A stretch of DNA of 64,000 bases from Pseudobdellovibrio sp031428275 (GCA_031428275.1 JANPPC010000043.1:62001-126000), one strand, 5' to 3'; shown: positions 16,079 to 25,257, counted from the first letter of the stretch. The notes: generated by a model from the letters alone, not told the origin. Made by a program: numbers and translations.

Positions 16079-16897
16079 CTACACTAACTCATTCATTTTG
16101 AATATTTGATCTAAAATCACAATCGAGCCAATTAATAAAACAAAAAATCCGAAACCACGCTTAAGCAACTTCTCATTCACTCTCGAAGCATAGAACTGCC
16201 CAATAATAATTCCAATGATTCCAATTGCGGCTATCTTCAGTAGCAGAGGCCAATCAAAATTAGAACCTACGATACTGATCGTAAAACCAAAAATAGCATT
16301 CGCGGTAATAATCGCGAGCGACGTACCCACCGCAATTTTCATAGGTAACTTTAATAGTAAAACTAAGGCCGGAATAATTAAGAATCCGCCTCCGGCTCCG
16401 ACGAGACCGGTTATGACACCAATCAAAAAGCCCTGCCAGACGATAGTAAATAAACTTACTTTTTCGCTTTTTGATTCGGCCTGTGGGTTATTTAACGTTG
16501 CTTTGCCTGACCGGATCATCGCTACAGAGGCAAGAACCATAATGAAGCCGAATAACCCCATCACGAATAGCGGCTTCGTCAAAGTAAAGCTACCCATTGA
16601 AATAATATGGTCCGGGATATGGGGCAGTATAAAGTGTCTTGCTGCAAATACTCCCAGAAAACTTGGGGTCGCAAAAAGTATCGCAGTTTTAAAATCGATC
16701 ATTTTTCGACGAGCGTTCAAAATAGAGCCCACGAACGCAGTTGATCCGACTACAAAGAGCGATCCCGTCGTAGCAATCAGCGGATCTTGCCTAAATAAAT
16801 AGACAAGAATTGGAACTGTAAGTATCGAGCCTCCTGCGCCGATGAGGCCCAGGGAAGCTCCCATTAAAATGGCGGCCATATAACCTAAAAATTCCAA
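16079..16897 (-). CDS. TauE/SafE-family sulfite or organosulfonate exporter
   Basis: 272 residues with about eight hydrophobic helices. It has the repeated glycine-rich signature of TauE/SafE proteins: GASLGLIGAGGSILTVPIL in the first half and GVITGLVGAGGGFLIIPAL in the second. The family moves sulfite, sulfoacetate or similar anions out of the cell. It is the last gene of a leftward operon with YeeE/YedE proteins and persulfide dioxygenase. The dioxygenase releases sulfite, so sulfite export is the likely job here. Confidence 0.88.
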   Translation of the reverse strand: MEFLGYMAAILMGASLGLIGAGGSILTVPILVYLFRQDPLIATTGSLFVVGSTAFVGSILNARRKMIDFKTAILFATPSFLGVFAARHFILPHIPDHIISMGSFTLTKPLFVMGLFGFIMVLASVAMIRSGKATLNNPQAESKSEKVSLFTIVWQGFLIGVITGLVGAGGGFLIIPALVLLLKLPMKIAVGTSLAIITANAIFGFTISIVGSNFDWPLLLKIAAIGIIGIIIGQFYASRVNEKLLKRGFGFFVLLIGSIVILDQIFKMNELV

Positions 16898-16900
16898 TTT

Positions 16901-17329
16901 TTACCTCTGTATTCGAAAGCGACGATCCAATAATCGAAATAAAAACATTCCCAATATCATACTAACGAAAAATATAATTGGACGAATCTGAAAGCTTGCA
17001 AGTGATACCAGCGCTGGCCCTGGACAATAACCGGCCAAAGCCCAACCTACACCAAAAATAAATGAGCCCGCAATTAAGGGCGCAGTAATTTCTTTCTTCG
17101 TTGGAAGATGCCATTGCAAAGAGAACAGGGGTGATTTTCTTCGCGCGATAAATCGAAATGCAATAAAGTGAACGATTACAGCTCCGAGCATGACGAAAAT
17201 AAGCGATGCGTCCCAGCTTCCAAAAACATCCAGAAAGCCAAAAACCTTCTCGGGCCTCGTCATACCTGAAATTCCAAGGCCTATCGCGAACAGAACTCCA
17301 ACCGCGAAAGCAGAGATCTTGTTTCTCAT
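16901..17329 (-). CDS. YeeE/YedE half-protein (DUF6691-type), second subunit
   Basis: 142 residues with four hydrophobic helices. Its short motifs GLGISGMTRPEKVFGFLDVFG and GVGWALAGYCPGPALVSLAS are typical of the second half of split YeeE/YedE sulfur transporters, and the Cys in GYCPGP is conserved in that group. Its ATG overlaps the stop of the first half by four bases, suggesting a heteromeric transporter. The likely cargo is thiosulfate or another reduced-sulfur species, by analogy with YeeE. It belongs to the sulfide-detoxification operon. Confidence 0.86.
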   Translation of the reverse strand: MRNKISAFAVGVLFAIGLGISGMTRPEKVFGFLDVFGSWDASLIFVMLGAVIVHFIAFRFIARRKSPLFSLQWHLPTKKEITAPLIAGSFIFGVGWALAGYCPGPALVSLASFQIRPIIFFVSMILGMFLFRLLDRRFRIQR

Positions 17330-17751
17330 AAAAAAACTCCCAGTTTACGAAATAAAAAAACGGCAAGTACGCCTGCCAAAATAAAAGTTAACGTAGCAAG
17401 CATCGATCTTATTGAAAGTCGACTTGTCCCACAAACGCCGTGCCCACTTGTACAACCACTACCAAGCACTGTGCCAAACCCAACTAGTAAACCAGCCACG
17501 ATCAGCGTCCAGTCTTGCGTGGGCAGCCCACCAGAAAACGATTCAGGCTTCAGCACCATTAGAATTAGTCCGCCAACGAACATTCCAGAAATGAAATACC
17601 AGCGCCAAGCTGTATCGCCTTTTTTAGGATTCGCAGCGGCGCCGTAGATGATTCCACTGACTCCGGCTACACGACCAGTGAGATAAAGCATCAAAGAGAC
17701 CGCCGTACCTATCAGTAGGCCCCCAATCAAAGGCAAATAATAATTCTCCAT
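17326..17751 (-). CDS. YeeE/YedE half-protein, first subunit
   Basis: 141 residues, four hydrophobic helices, beginning MENYYLPLIGGLLIGTAVSL. The signature GFGTVLGSGCTSGHGVCG carries the two cysteines thought to pass the sulfur substrate across the membrane in YeeE proteins. It starts directly after the dioxygenase stop and overlaps the second half-protein by ATGA, so both should be made in equal amounts. Together they resemble a YeeE divided into two genes. Confidence 0.87.
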   Translation of the reverse strand: MENYYLPLIGGLLIGTAVSLMLYLTGRVAGVSGIIYGAAANPKKGDTAWRWYFISGMFVGGLILMVLKPESFSGGLPTQDWTLIVAGLLVGFGTVLGSGCTSGHGVCGTSRLSIRSMLATLTFILAGVLAVFLFRKLGVFL

Positions 17752-18795
17752 CTAGACTCCAGCCTTAAATTCAACTGCAAGATTACATTTATTCCAGCCC
17801 AACATTCCGCCACCCAGGTGTGATATTTTTTGAAATCCGAAATCAAGCGCAATTTTTGCTGCGTTTTCCGAGCGTTGACCCGAACGGCATACAAATACAA
17901 TCTCTACAGATCGATCATAACCGGCAAGAAACTGTTTCAAACTATCGCCCAAAGTAATTTGATGCGAACTTTTAATGTGTCCAAGTTCTCCGATATATTC
18001 TTCAGGTTCACGTACATCTATAATTAAGGCTTGATCTAATCGTGCGTTCAGCTCTTGCGGAGTTATCGTCTTGAAATTAAGATTTTTTTCTTTTTCATCA
18101 AACTTTCCGCAAGCCAAATTAGCTGGCAGAGACTCTATTATTTTTTTCGGTAAATCAAGTTTAAGGTCTTTCATAATCTGTATAAACTCAGCTTTCGTCT
18201 TACCACTGCCGACGCGGGGATTATGGCGAATTTCCATCTCGATGGTCGATGACGTAAACCCCTTGTAGTCATGAGCGGGATAGACATTTGTTTTAGGCGG
18301 CAATGTAAATATTTTTTGATGAACGCTATCAAAAAGCACTTCGGCAGAGCCACTCTGAAAGTCAGTCCGCCCGGTTCCGCGGATCAGAAGTACGTCGCCG
18401 GTAAAAACCATCTCTTCAGAATAAAAACTGAGTGAAGCATCTGTGTGGCCCGGAGTTTCTAAAGTCTTTATAACAAATTGTCCGAATTTTAATTCATCCC
18501 CGTCACTTAAGTGCAAATCGGCGCAGGGCACATTTGCCGCTTTAGCCACAGCTGTTTTAACTCCGGTTCTATTTCGAATTTCACCAGCACCCGTCACGTG
18601 GTCTGCGTGAATATGTGTATCTAAGACATAAACAAGTTTTAAACCCAGCTCGGCGACAAGTTTTAAATCGCGATCAACCGTTTCAATTACGGTGTCAATC
18701 AAAACGGCTTCTTTTGAGACTGCGTCTGCAAGTAGATACGTGTAAGTAAAACTTTGAGCTTCGAAAAGCTGCTGAAATACAAAGTCTTTTTTCAT
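17752..18795 (-). CDS. Persulfide dioxygenase (metallo-beta-lactamase) with rhodanese domain
   Basis: 347 residues. Residues 1 to about 230 are an ETHE1-type metallo-beta-lactamase with THIHADHVTG, the metal ligands in TPGHTDAS and VFTGDVLLIRGTGRTDFQ, and a final PAHDYKG. Residues from about 250 form a rhodanese domain with the active cysteine in FVCRSGQRSEN. The enzyme oxidises glutathione persulfide to sulfite; the rhodanese part can move sulfur between thiols. I chose ATG 18795, since AAGGA lies eight bases before it, over ATG 18804, which abuts that site. It is divergent from an ArsR-type regulator and is the first gene of the operon. Confidence 0.92.
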   Translation of the reverse strand: MKKDFVFQQLFEAQSFTYTYLLADAVSKEAVLIDTVIETVDRDLKLVAELGLKLVYVLDTHIHADHVTGAGEIRNRTGVKTAVAKAANVPCADLHLSDGDELKFGQFVIKTLETPGHTDASLSFYSEEMVFTGDVLLIRGTGRTDFQSGSAEVLFDSVHQKIFTLPPKTNVYPAHDYKGFTSSTIEMEIRHNPRVGSGKTKAEFIQIMKDLKLDLPKKIIESLPANLACGKFDEKEKNLNFKTITPQELNARLDQALIIDVREPEEYIGELGHIKSSHQITLGDSLKQFLAGYDRSVEIVFVCRSGQRSENAAKIALDFGFQKISHLGGGMLGWNKCNLAVEFKAGV

Positions 18796-18838
18796 AGTAA
18801 GCATCCTTATGTTATTTTCTTGATCTCAATATATAACT

Positions 18839-18858
18839 ATATTACAATATTGTAATAT
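18839..18858. promoter_or_regulatory. 20-bp perfect palindrome, probable operator of the SqrR/BigR-type repressor
   Basis: ATATTACAAT followed by its exact reverse complement, between the persulfide dioxygenase and the arsR-type gene, and reaching into the first codon of the latter. SqrR/BigR repressors bind AT-rich palindromes at such divergent promoters. Occupancy would block both genes, so autoregulation and control of the detoxification operon are inferred. Confidence 0.75.
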
Positions 18859-19168
18859 GAAAAGTCAAGCGAAGCTTTCGACCACTGAAATGAATGACAA
18901 CTGCAAAAGCGTAGCTGCCATTTTGAAAGCCATATCTCATCCTCAAAGACTGATGCTTCTTTGCCATATAGCAGACGGAGAAAAAACCGTTGGTGAACTA
19001 GAAAGCCTTTGTGGAAGCTCCCAATCATCCGTGTCGCAGTTTCTGAAGCTGATGAAACTTGAAAATATGCTGAGCTCTGAAAAGCGCGGTCTTTTTGTAT
19101 ATTACCGAATTCATGACCCAAAGGTTAAGAAATTAGTTTTTTCTTTATACAAAATTTTTTGCAGCTAA
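18857..19168 (+). CDS. ArsR-family persulfide sensor (SqrR/BigR type)
   Basis: 103-residue winged-helix repressor: ILKAISHPQRLMLLCHI, GELESLCGSSQSSVSQFLKLM (recognition helix) and KRGLFVYYRI. Cys36 and Cys102 are 66 residues apart, the same separation as the persulfide-sensing cysteine pair of SqrR (41/107) and BigR (42/108), which supports sulfide or persulfide sensing. Two more cysteines (16 and 52) are present. The ATG at 18857 lies inside the palindromic operator without a ribosome site; a Met at 18890 is a possible alternative start and would keep both sensing cysteines. Confidence 0.86.
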   Translation: MKSQAKLSTTEMNDNCKSVAAILKAISHPQRLMLLCHIADGEKTVGELESLCGSSQSSVSQFLKLMKLENMLSSEKRGLFVYYRIHDPKVKKLVFSLYKIFCS

Positions 19169-19384
19169 TGGGACATTATCTACTTATCGCTGGGAAGTAT
19201 TTGGACATTTCAGCTCAAGAGTGATCGCCTGCTCGCCCGAGCACTGTTAAAAGATGGGTTCGATATTGCATCCATGAACAGTTAGCATAATCAAGATCGC
19301 GACCCAGTAGTTTGTGCTGCGATTCGATTTAACAACAAGGACATACCTCTTGAGCAAAAGTATTACTTATCATATTTTAATCTG
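19169..19384. other. Intergenic region, nothing recognised
   Basis: 216 bases between the ArsR-type regulator and the broken permease. No terminator hairpin with a T run, operator palindrome or open frame of note was found by eye. Confidence 0.5.
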
Positions 19385-20665
19385 ATGAAACTAAATCGAA
19401 CTATCGGCTTACCGATGCTAACGTTTTACGGAACCGGAATGATACTTGGTGCCGGGATCTATTCGATCATCGGTCAAGCCGCAGGTATTGCGGGCGATAC
19501 AGTTTGGCAAAGCTTTCTATTAGCTGCACTGGCCGCCTTTCTGACGGCCTTGTCATACGCTGAACTTGCTACGATGTACCCGACAGCGGGTGGAGAATAT
19601 ATTTATTTACGAAAAGCTTTTACGAATCAGCGCTGGCTTGCCGCTTCGGTCGGAATAACGGTCGTTTTTGCAGGCTCTGCATCGGCTGCGACGGTTTAAC
19701 TTGCTTTTGCAAGCTACCTACAACATTTTGCAAATTGGCCGCATCTTTTAACGGCTGCGACTCTATTAATTGTTTTTACGTTCGTAAATATCATCGGAAT
19801 TCGACAGTCTGGTTGGATTAATGCTGCATTCACCGTGATTGAAGCCACGGGATTAATCTTATTTATTTGGCTAGGCTGGCAACAGCCCGAATTTGGCAAT
19901 GCACTTTTTACTATGCCAAATTCAACCACTTTAACTAGCGCCGGGCTCATTATCTTCGCGTATCTGGGATTCGAAAATATTGTCAGTCTAGCTGAAGAAA
20001 CCAAAAAGCCAGAAATAACAATTCCGCGCGCGATTATCTTAAGTCTCGTCATTTCTACTGTTCTTTATGTACTGGTCAGCTTTGCTGCTTTAGGCTTAAT
20101 GCCCGCAAAGCAGTTGGCCTTGAGCGAGTCATCGTTGGTTAATGCTGCGATGGTCGGCTCTAAGCCCATCGCTAGCATCATCGGCGGAATCGCGCTTTTT
20201 TCAACTGCAAATACTGCATTGATTTGCTTAATCACCGCGAGTCGAATTTTATACGGAATCTCTAAAGATCATTCGTTACCTTCACTAATTTCTAAAACGC
20301 ACGCTACGCTAAAGACCCCTTGGGTGGCGGCGCTTGTGGCTCTATTTATTGCATTGATTCTACTTCCTATCAGAAGTGTCGAAACTCTGGCTAATATTTC
20401 TTCATTTGCTACGATGATCGCTTTTATCTCAGTCAATATAGCTTTAATTTATTTACGCCGTAGCGAAAAGAATATGGCAAGACCATTTCGAATTCCATTT
20501 TCGATTAAAAAAGTGCCCGTGTTGCCGTTGCTAGCTATTTTTTCTTGCGTTGTTTTTCTTTTTCAATTTAGCAAATCTATTTACTTAACCGGAACATTAG
20601 TTTTCATTTTATCTGCCGGTCTTTATTTTTTCTATCAACTCTTTAAAACCAAGAAGAGCGCCTAA
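19385..20665 (+). pseudogene. APC-family amino-acid permease broken by one nonsense codon
   Basis: A 427-codon frame of the amino acid-polyamine-organocation family interrupted only by TAA at 19697-19699 (codon 105). The sequence before it (MLTFYGTGMILGAGIYSIIG, the family's first helix) and after it (continuing LAFASYLQHFANWPHL, then IEATGLILF and FAYLGFENIVSLAEETKKP, helices 6-8) is in the same frame with no deletion. The rest looks intact, so the mutation is recent or the stop is read through at some level. Two separate proteins are unlikely, because the second part would lack the first three helices. A single base change from a sense codon such as TCA, CAA or TTA would explain it. Confidence 0.85.
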
Positions 20666-20931
20666 CGACGACTACTCTGAGTCTTGGAAATTTATTTGGA
20701 ACTACGAACACAATGAAGGCTTTGCCCAGTATGTATTCGCCTATCGTAGTCATTTGCCTTGATCGTTGTTCTTAGACCAAGTCTGTGCGCATAAGCTAGC
20801 TTTTGAAGGGGTTTCAAAAGTTTTCGTCTACAACATATAATCGAAGCCTCATTTCATCGATAAACTAGGCCTAGATCTAGCTCGATTTAAGCGACAAAAG
20901 ACCGAAAAGACATGGTGGATTTACAACTGTA
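20666..20931. other. Intergenic region with possible decayed coding sequence
   Basis: 266 bases before the large secreted protein. One frame from about 20671 reads protein-like (for example WNYEHNEGFAQYVFAYRS and ARFKRQKTEKTWWIYN), with only a TGA and a TAA in between. It may be the relic of a lost gene, but no family is recognised and chance is possible. Confidence 0.2.
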
Positions 20932-23349
20932 ATGAGTCGACATCTATTCTCGTTTTTTGCATTTTTTTGGATCATGAGTTTATCTTATGCGGGCCATGCC
21001 ATGTCGTTCAGCGAATCAACACTTGAGTCCCTACGCGATTTTCAATTTCAGCAAAACTGTTCGGTCTACACGAAAGACAATTGCAAAGTTGTTCCTAATT
21101 TTCTAAAAATGCAAAAGCACTTATGCGAAATCAATCGCGCGACCCACCATTGTGAAAAATTTGAAAAAGAAAAGCCTAGCGAAGCTTGGAAGTACACTCA
21201 GTGCAGTTATGATAAGATGTGTTTTGATCGTAACGTGAACCTTCTAGATTCTGCGGCCGCTTGCGTGGTTGGCGCGACGGCAACCGCCGTCGACATCGCC
21301 CGACTAACAAAAATGTTTTTAAGCGGAGTCGCAAGTCGCATCACGCAGAATAATGATTGGCTCAAAGCCTGCGACATATCCATCGACTGCAAAAAAAAAC
21401 TAGCCAGCTCACAACCATCAACTCAATACTTACTTCAGCCAGAAAAAGAAGAAGATCTTAAAAAAGTAACAGCGGCTTATTTGATGAGCCGCAAAATAGA
21501 ATATGATCCGATCCGCGCGCAGCTTATGATTCGCGGAAGTATTTCAAAACAGCAGTATTATAATGAAATCGGCTGGCTCGTTCCACCACAAAACAAGTTA
21601 TCCCAGTTACCCGCGGATCAAGTCATCAGTTTAACTTCAATATGGGAAACCATAAAGTCTAAAGTAGATTCCGAAATCAGCGAGGTCAGCTGTTATGTGC
21701 CGATTGAAAAAACTCGGTTCAAATGCCAGGTTTTGAGTGATGTTCTTGGCGGTATCGGTTTAGAGGCAGCCTTTGCCACGCGAGTCGCTAAGGCTGGAAC
21801 GATTGCGGCGAAAGAATCCGTTGAAGTTATTGAACGGCGTCTGACTGGTCAGCTGACTCGAATTGCGAACTCGAGCGAACCTAAAAAAGAATTTGTATCG
21901 GCGTTTGCGCAAAAAAATCTAACGACGAAGGCTGAAAACGAAGCCTGGCTCGAGATCATTTCAAAGCCGACGGCCTCCCAAAGAAATTTCACGATTGAAA
22001 ATTCGAAATTAAAAACAATGAACGATAAAATTTTCAAAGATGAAGAGTACGTTACGGCTTTAACAAATGCTTACAAAGAAATGCAATTCTCAAGATTAAA
22101 AATCCTAGAAAAGCAGCTGCAAGTAAAAAATCCTGAATTTAAATTCACCCCATTTTCGGATTATAAATCAGTAAGATTGGTCTACGACGATATTCCTGGA
22201 ACCGATATTTCAGACTTACTGAAGAAAGCCACAGAAGAAACAAACGCCGAATTTGCTAGTTACGCGGTAAAAAATAAATTAGTACGCGCGGCCGATCAAC
22301 CCGAAGCCTGGTTCAAAGCTTCGGTTAATACGACGGATGACTTAACTAATCTAACGGCTAAATACGCAAGAACGGCTGCACCAGGCTCGATGTTTGTTGA
22401 CGGTGTAAGTGACGTGGGTTTTAAAACGTGGGTGCAAAAAGAATTTACCGATGGTAAGCAGCTGCGTTCGGATTTAGTGAACTCTTTTAAAGACACAACA
22501 CTGGTCACGTCAAAAAACTTAAGCGAAGCGAACTTAAGTCGCGATGCCTTTGAAATCTTACGTAAAAACCGTGACGAGCCTGCTGTGGCTAAATCTTTGC
22601 TCGAACAAAAATTCGGATTAGCGCCTATTCCTGATAAAACATTTTCAAAGCTAACCGAGTATTTTGAAAAGGTCGATTCATTCTCTCCAGGTTTAAGAAA
22701 TACCGAACGGCAATTTGCAACTTTATCGGACGCGCCACACGGAGGCGTTTCAGTTGATATGATTGGTTTAGGGGCTGATCATCTGCAAGTGACGTCGGCT
22801 GAGGCTTTTGCCAAATCTAAATCTGTCAATGAGCTGTTATTAAATTCAAGATCTTCAGAAATCGCTTTAACTGAAAAAATTCAAATGCGAAAAAATGAAA
22901 TCGAATCGAAGTTTAAATCCATTACGGGTGATCCCAATGCTAAGGTCATTTGCTCGGGGGACGGCTGTAAGGCCTTTTTATTAAACCGTGAAGTGACGGA
23001 AACCGAAGCTAAGAAATTTGCCGATGCAGTCACCCAGGGCGGCGAACAGGGCCGGCTTCGCTTTAGTGAAGTTAAAAATTTAGAAGCCCGCGAATACCAA
23101 GATCTAGTGGCCAAACAAGGTGAAGACCTAGAAAAAAAATTGCGTTTAAGTTTAAATGGAAAATTGGATCAAAGACGTTTAGACGGAATTAATTTTTCTG
23201 TTCTGATCAAAGCCGTAAAACCCGGCGATGGCACCGCCAAACTGCATATTTCAGAGGCCAGTGGCCTTAAATTGTCTGCGCAAGAAAAGAAATTAATCGA
23301 AGAAATCTATCGAAACTCACTTAGAAATTCTAACATGGGTTACAAGTAA
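20932..23349 (+). CDS. Large secreted protein of unknown function
   Basis: 805 residues with a signal peptide (SRHLFSFFAFFWIMSLS then AGHAMS). The first 150 mature residues hold about ten cysteines, spaced as in a disulfide-rich periplasmic domain (QQNCSVYTKDNCKVVP, KHLCEINRATHHCEKF, TQCSYDKMCFD). Then comes a hydrophobic stretch near 275-295 (DVLGGIGLEAAFATRVAKAG), followed by a long charged, mostly helical region and a C-terminal section with VICSGDGCKAFLL. I recognise no family. It sits 5' of a muramidase-like protein and a lipoprotein, all on the same strand. It could be an envelope factor or toxin-like protein of the predator; that is speculation. Confidence 0.75.
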   Translation: MSRHLFSFFAFFWIMSLSYAGHAMSFSESTLESLRDFQFQQNCSVYTKDNCKVVPNFLKMQKHLCEINRATHHCEKFEKEKPSEAWKYTQCSYDKMCFDRNVNLLDSAAACVVGATATAVDIARLTKMFLSGVASRITQNNDWLKACDISIDCKKKLASSQPSTQYLLQPEKEEDLKKVTAAYLMSRKIEYDPIRAQLMIRGSISKQQYYNEIGWLVPPQNKLSQLPADQVISLTSIWETIKSKVDSEISEVSCYVPIEKTRFKCQVLSDVLGGIGLEAAFATRVAKAGTIAAKESVEVIERRLTGQLTRIANSSEPKKEFVSAFAQKNLTTKAENEAWLEIISKPTASQRNFTIENSKLKTMNDKIFKDEEYVTALTNAYKEMQFSRLKILEKQLQVKNPEFKFTPFSDYKSVRLVYDDIPGTDISDLLKKATEETNAEFASYAVKNKLVRAADQPEAWFKASVNTTDDLTNLTAKYARTAAPGSMFVDGVSDVGFKTWVQKEFTDGKQLRSDLVNSFKDTTLVTSKNLSEANLSRDAFEILRKNRDEPAVAKSLLEQKFGLAPIPDKTFSKLTEYFEKVDSFSPGLRNTERQFATLSDAPHGGVSVDMIGLGADHLQVTSAEAFAKSKSVNELLLNSRSSEIALTEKIQMRKNEIESKFKSITGDPNAKVICSGDGCKAFLLNREVTETEAKKFADAVTQGGEQGRLRFSEVKNLEAREYQDLVAKQGEDLEKKLRLSLNGKLDQRRLDGINFSVLIKAVKPGDGTAKLHISEASGLKLSAQEKKLIEEIYRNSLRNSNMGYK

Positions 23350-23434
23350 AAATTTGAGAACTTAGCAAAGCGTTTTATTTTTTTGTTTACAAATGAAAAT
23401 TGACTTGTGCTTTTTAAAAAGGATAAGATTTTTT

Positions 23435-24103
23435 ATGCCTGTAAAAAAGAAAACAAAAACTGTAATTGTACGAGAGCATCCACGACGCGTACCCATCAGT
23501 AAAAAAAATCCCTCGGGCAAAACTTCTGTGGATCGGCATTTACGTCATCTCGATGGGCAATATTTAGATTTAAACCTAATTGATACGACTTTTAAAAATT
23601 ACGACAAGAAGAATATTCTATACCCCGCCAAGGGGAAACTGAATCTACCTGATGAAGATAAATACGATGACTATATCGCTATTTGGGTTGATTACTTTAG
23701 CAAAAAACTGAATTTAAAATCGCCCCTTGATCCTGATATGATCAAAGCTCTTATTGCTTCTGAATCAACATTTAATCCTAACGCTGTAAATGCCAATGCG
23801 ACCGGATTAACTCAAGTCACAACAGACACCCTTAAAATTCTTCAAGATTTAGGCGGAGAATCGAAAGACTTTGTATTCAAAGATATTCGAAGAAAAGATT
23901 TAAAAGATCCCAACGCCTCCATAGCTTTAGGTGTAAGGTGGCTGGCTTATAAGAAAAGTTACGCTGAAAAAGTACTTAAGCGAGCCGCCACTTCAGATGA
24001 AGTCATTCAGGTTTATAAGGGAATATTAAACGACAACTCTAAAACAGCAAAAAGAATAATGAAAGACTACCGAGAATTTTATGAAAAACTCAAAAAGAAG
24101 TAG
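23435..24103 (+). CDS. Lytic transglycosylase-like (SLT) protein without signal peptide
   Basis: 222 residues. The C-terminal half (about 85-215) resembles a lysozyme-like transglycosylase: MIKALIASESTFNPNA with the catalytic-type Glu in ASES, then ATGLTQVT and a helix-rich tail ending KRIMKDYREFYEKL. The N-terminus is strongly basic (PVKKKTKTVIVREHPRRVP) and has no hydrophobic signal, which is odd for a peptidoglycan enzyme. ATG 23435 is preferred because AAAAAGGA lies before it; an ATG at 23393 would add 14 residues with no ribosome site. The lipoprotein gene overlaps its end by 23 bp. Export by a dedicated system or release by lysis would be needed. Confidence 0.72.
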   Translation: MPVKKKTKTVIVREHPRRVPISKKNPSGKTSVDRHLRHLDGQYLDLNLIDTTFKNYDKKNILYPAKGKLNLPDEDKYDDYIAIWVDYFSKKLNLKSPLDPDMIKALIASESTFNPNAVNANATGLTQVTTDTLKILQDLGGESKDFVFKDIRRKDLKDPNASIALGVRWLAYKKSYAEKVLKRAATSDEVIQVYKGILNDNSKTAKRIMKDYREFYEKLKKK

Positions 24104-24596
24104 CTCAGCTATTTCAATCTTAATGATATTGTTCTGTGGTTGCCAAAGCACTAAAAATTTTAAAATGACCACTTTTGAAAAAGAAGAACTTAATATTGTT
24201 GAAATTGACAGTGATCGAATTGTTCAAAAATGCTATTTTATGAATGCTGAGAAAGAGAATAACTGGAGGCACCAATATATTCTTTCTATGTTAAATGAAA
24301 AAAATGAAGCAATAACTGTGTTTAATCCGACAAACCAAGGCAAACAAGAGTGCTTAGCTCATTTAAAAAAGGTAGAAAAAGTTTTAAAAAAAGAACCTCG
24401 AGTTAGATTATGTGTTCGCGATTTATTAGAAAAGATGATTGACGATAAATCTAACCCCGAGACCCATGATTTTGGATCTCTTGGCCAGCATGAGTCGCCT
24501 TATTATGCTCTTACTTTCGATACCATTTGTAATTCTAAAGAATGCTTCAGCATCAGTGATACCTGGACTTATACCTGTCCTGGTTTCAAGAAATAG
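24081..24596 (+). CDS. Small lipoprotein of unknown function
   Basis: 171 residues. The signal MKNSKRSSSAISILMIL is followed by FCGCQS, a lipobox with Cys21 as the lipidated residue. The mature part has several cysteines (KCYF, QECLAH, RLCVRD, TICNSKECFS, YTCPG) and no known motif. It starts within the last 23 bases of the muramidase-like gene, so the two are translated together. An envelope-located inhibitor protecting the cell from the neighbouring enzyme is one possibility by position only. Confidence 0.75.
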   Translation: MKNSKRSSSAISILMILFCGCQSTKNFKMTTFEKEELNIVEIDSDRIVQKCYFMNAEKENNWRHQYILSMLNEKNEAITVFNPTNQGKQECLAHLKKVEKVLKKEPRVRLCVRDLLEKMIDDKSNPETHDFGSLGQHESPYYALTFDTICNSKECFSISDTWTYTCPGFKK

Positions 24597-24908
24597 AAAA
24601 TTTTATTCGAAATACATGCACCGTGCGCTATTCTATGGCCCAAGTTTTATTTAGTTGGTCAAAGTACCGGAAATTCTTTCTTAAAATTAAGAAGATTATT
24701 GCGATTTTAGCTGCTTCGAAATGGCCAAAGGCAATGCTGCTGCCCTCGAATTGACAATTTAAAAAGCGGCACACTTACTGCTGCAAACAGTTCATTAATT
24801 GCTAATCTGTACACGAACGATGTAGCACAGCAATTGGGACATACTGCCCGTAATGACCATTTTCAGAAAGATTTCGATGCAAAAAAAACCATTAACACAA
24901 GGAGAAGT
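24597..24908. other. Intergenic region with probable promoter of the copper island
   Basis: 312 bases. TTGACA at 24751-24756 and CTTACT at 24774-24779 are separated by 17 bp, a plausible sigma-70 promoter for the small Met/His-rich gene. No CueR-type dyad was found here, unlike upstream of copA and the oxidase. No convincing open frame. Confidence 0.4.
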
Positions 24909-25181
24909 ATGAAAAACAGAATTTTTACAGTCGTAGCGAGGCTAGCACTGATAGGATTTTTTTCAATAACGCCAGCTTTGGCGCAGGATAAAGCACCAAC
25001 AGACCACACGCAGCACGATGGCCATCCGCCGGACGCGACTGCTTCGCCATCAACCGGTCCAAAAGCAATGGGTACCAACGGCGACATGATGGCGATGTGT
25101 CATAGCAAAATGAATAAATCAGAATGTAAAAAAATGATGAACCAGGCTAAGGCGAAAAGCGGCACAACTAAAAAGAAATAA
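24909..25181 (+). CDS. Small secreted Met/His/Lys-rich protein, probable copper binder
   Basis: 90 residues: signal peptide ending PALAQDK, a His-rich stretch TDHTQHDGHPPD, a Pro/Ser/Ala linker, then GDMMAMCHSKMNKSECKKMM and a basic tail. The clustered Met, His and two Cys residues are typical of periplasmic copper-holding peptides, and it sits just before copA. ATG 24909 has AAGGAGA directly upstream; the frame is open for 25 codons further but without a ribosome site. Copper binding is inferred. Confidence 0.8.
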   Translation: MKNRIFTVVARLALIGFFSITPALAQDKAPTDHTQHDGHPPDATASPSTGPKAMGTNGDMMAMCHSKMNKSECKKMMNQAKAKSGTTKKK

Positions 25182-25257
25182 CTTTCCGTTAAAAGTATCA
25201 AAACAGATCAAAATCTAATTGATTCCAATAATTGTAAGGTTTATTTAATAATGCCTA

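Noticed and set aside
16215..16802. 195-residue open frame on the plus strand
   Set aside because: It is antisense to the TauE-like exporter, whose helices and glycine motifs are clear; the plus-strand product is a low-complexity shadow without a family match.
19835..20665. Separate 276-residue permease gene
   Set aside because: Same frame as the upstream piece with no ribosome site at its start; it lacks the first helices, so one broken gene is the better reading.
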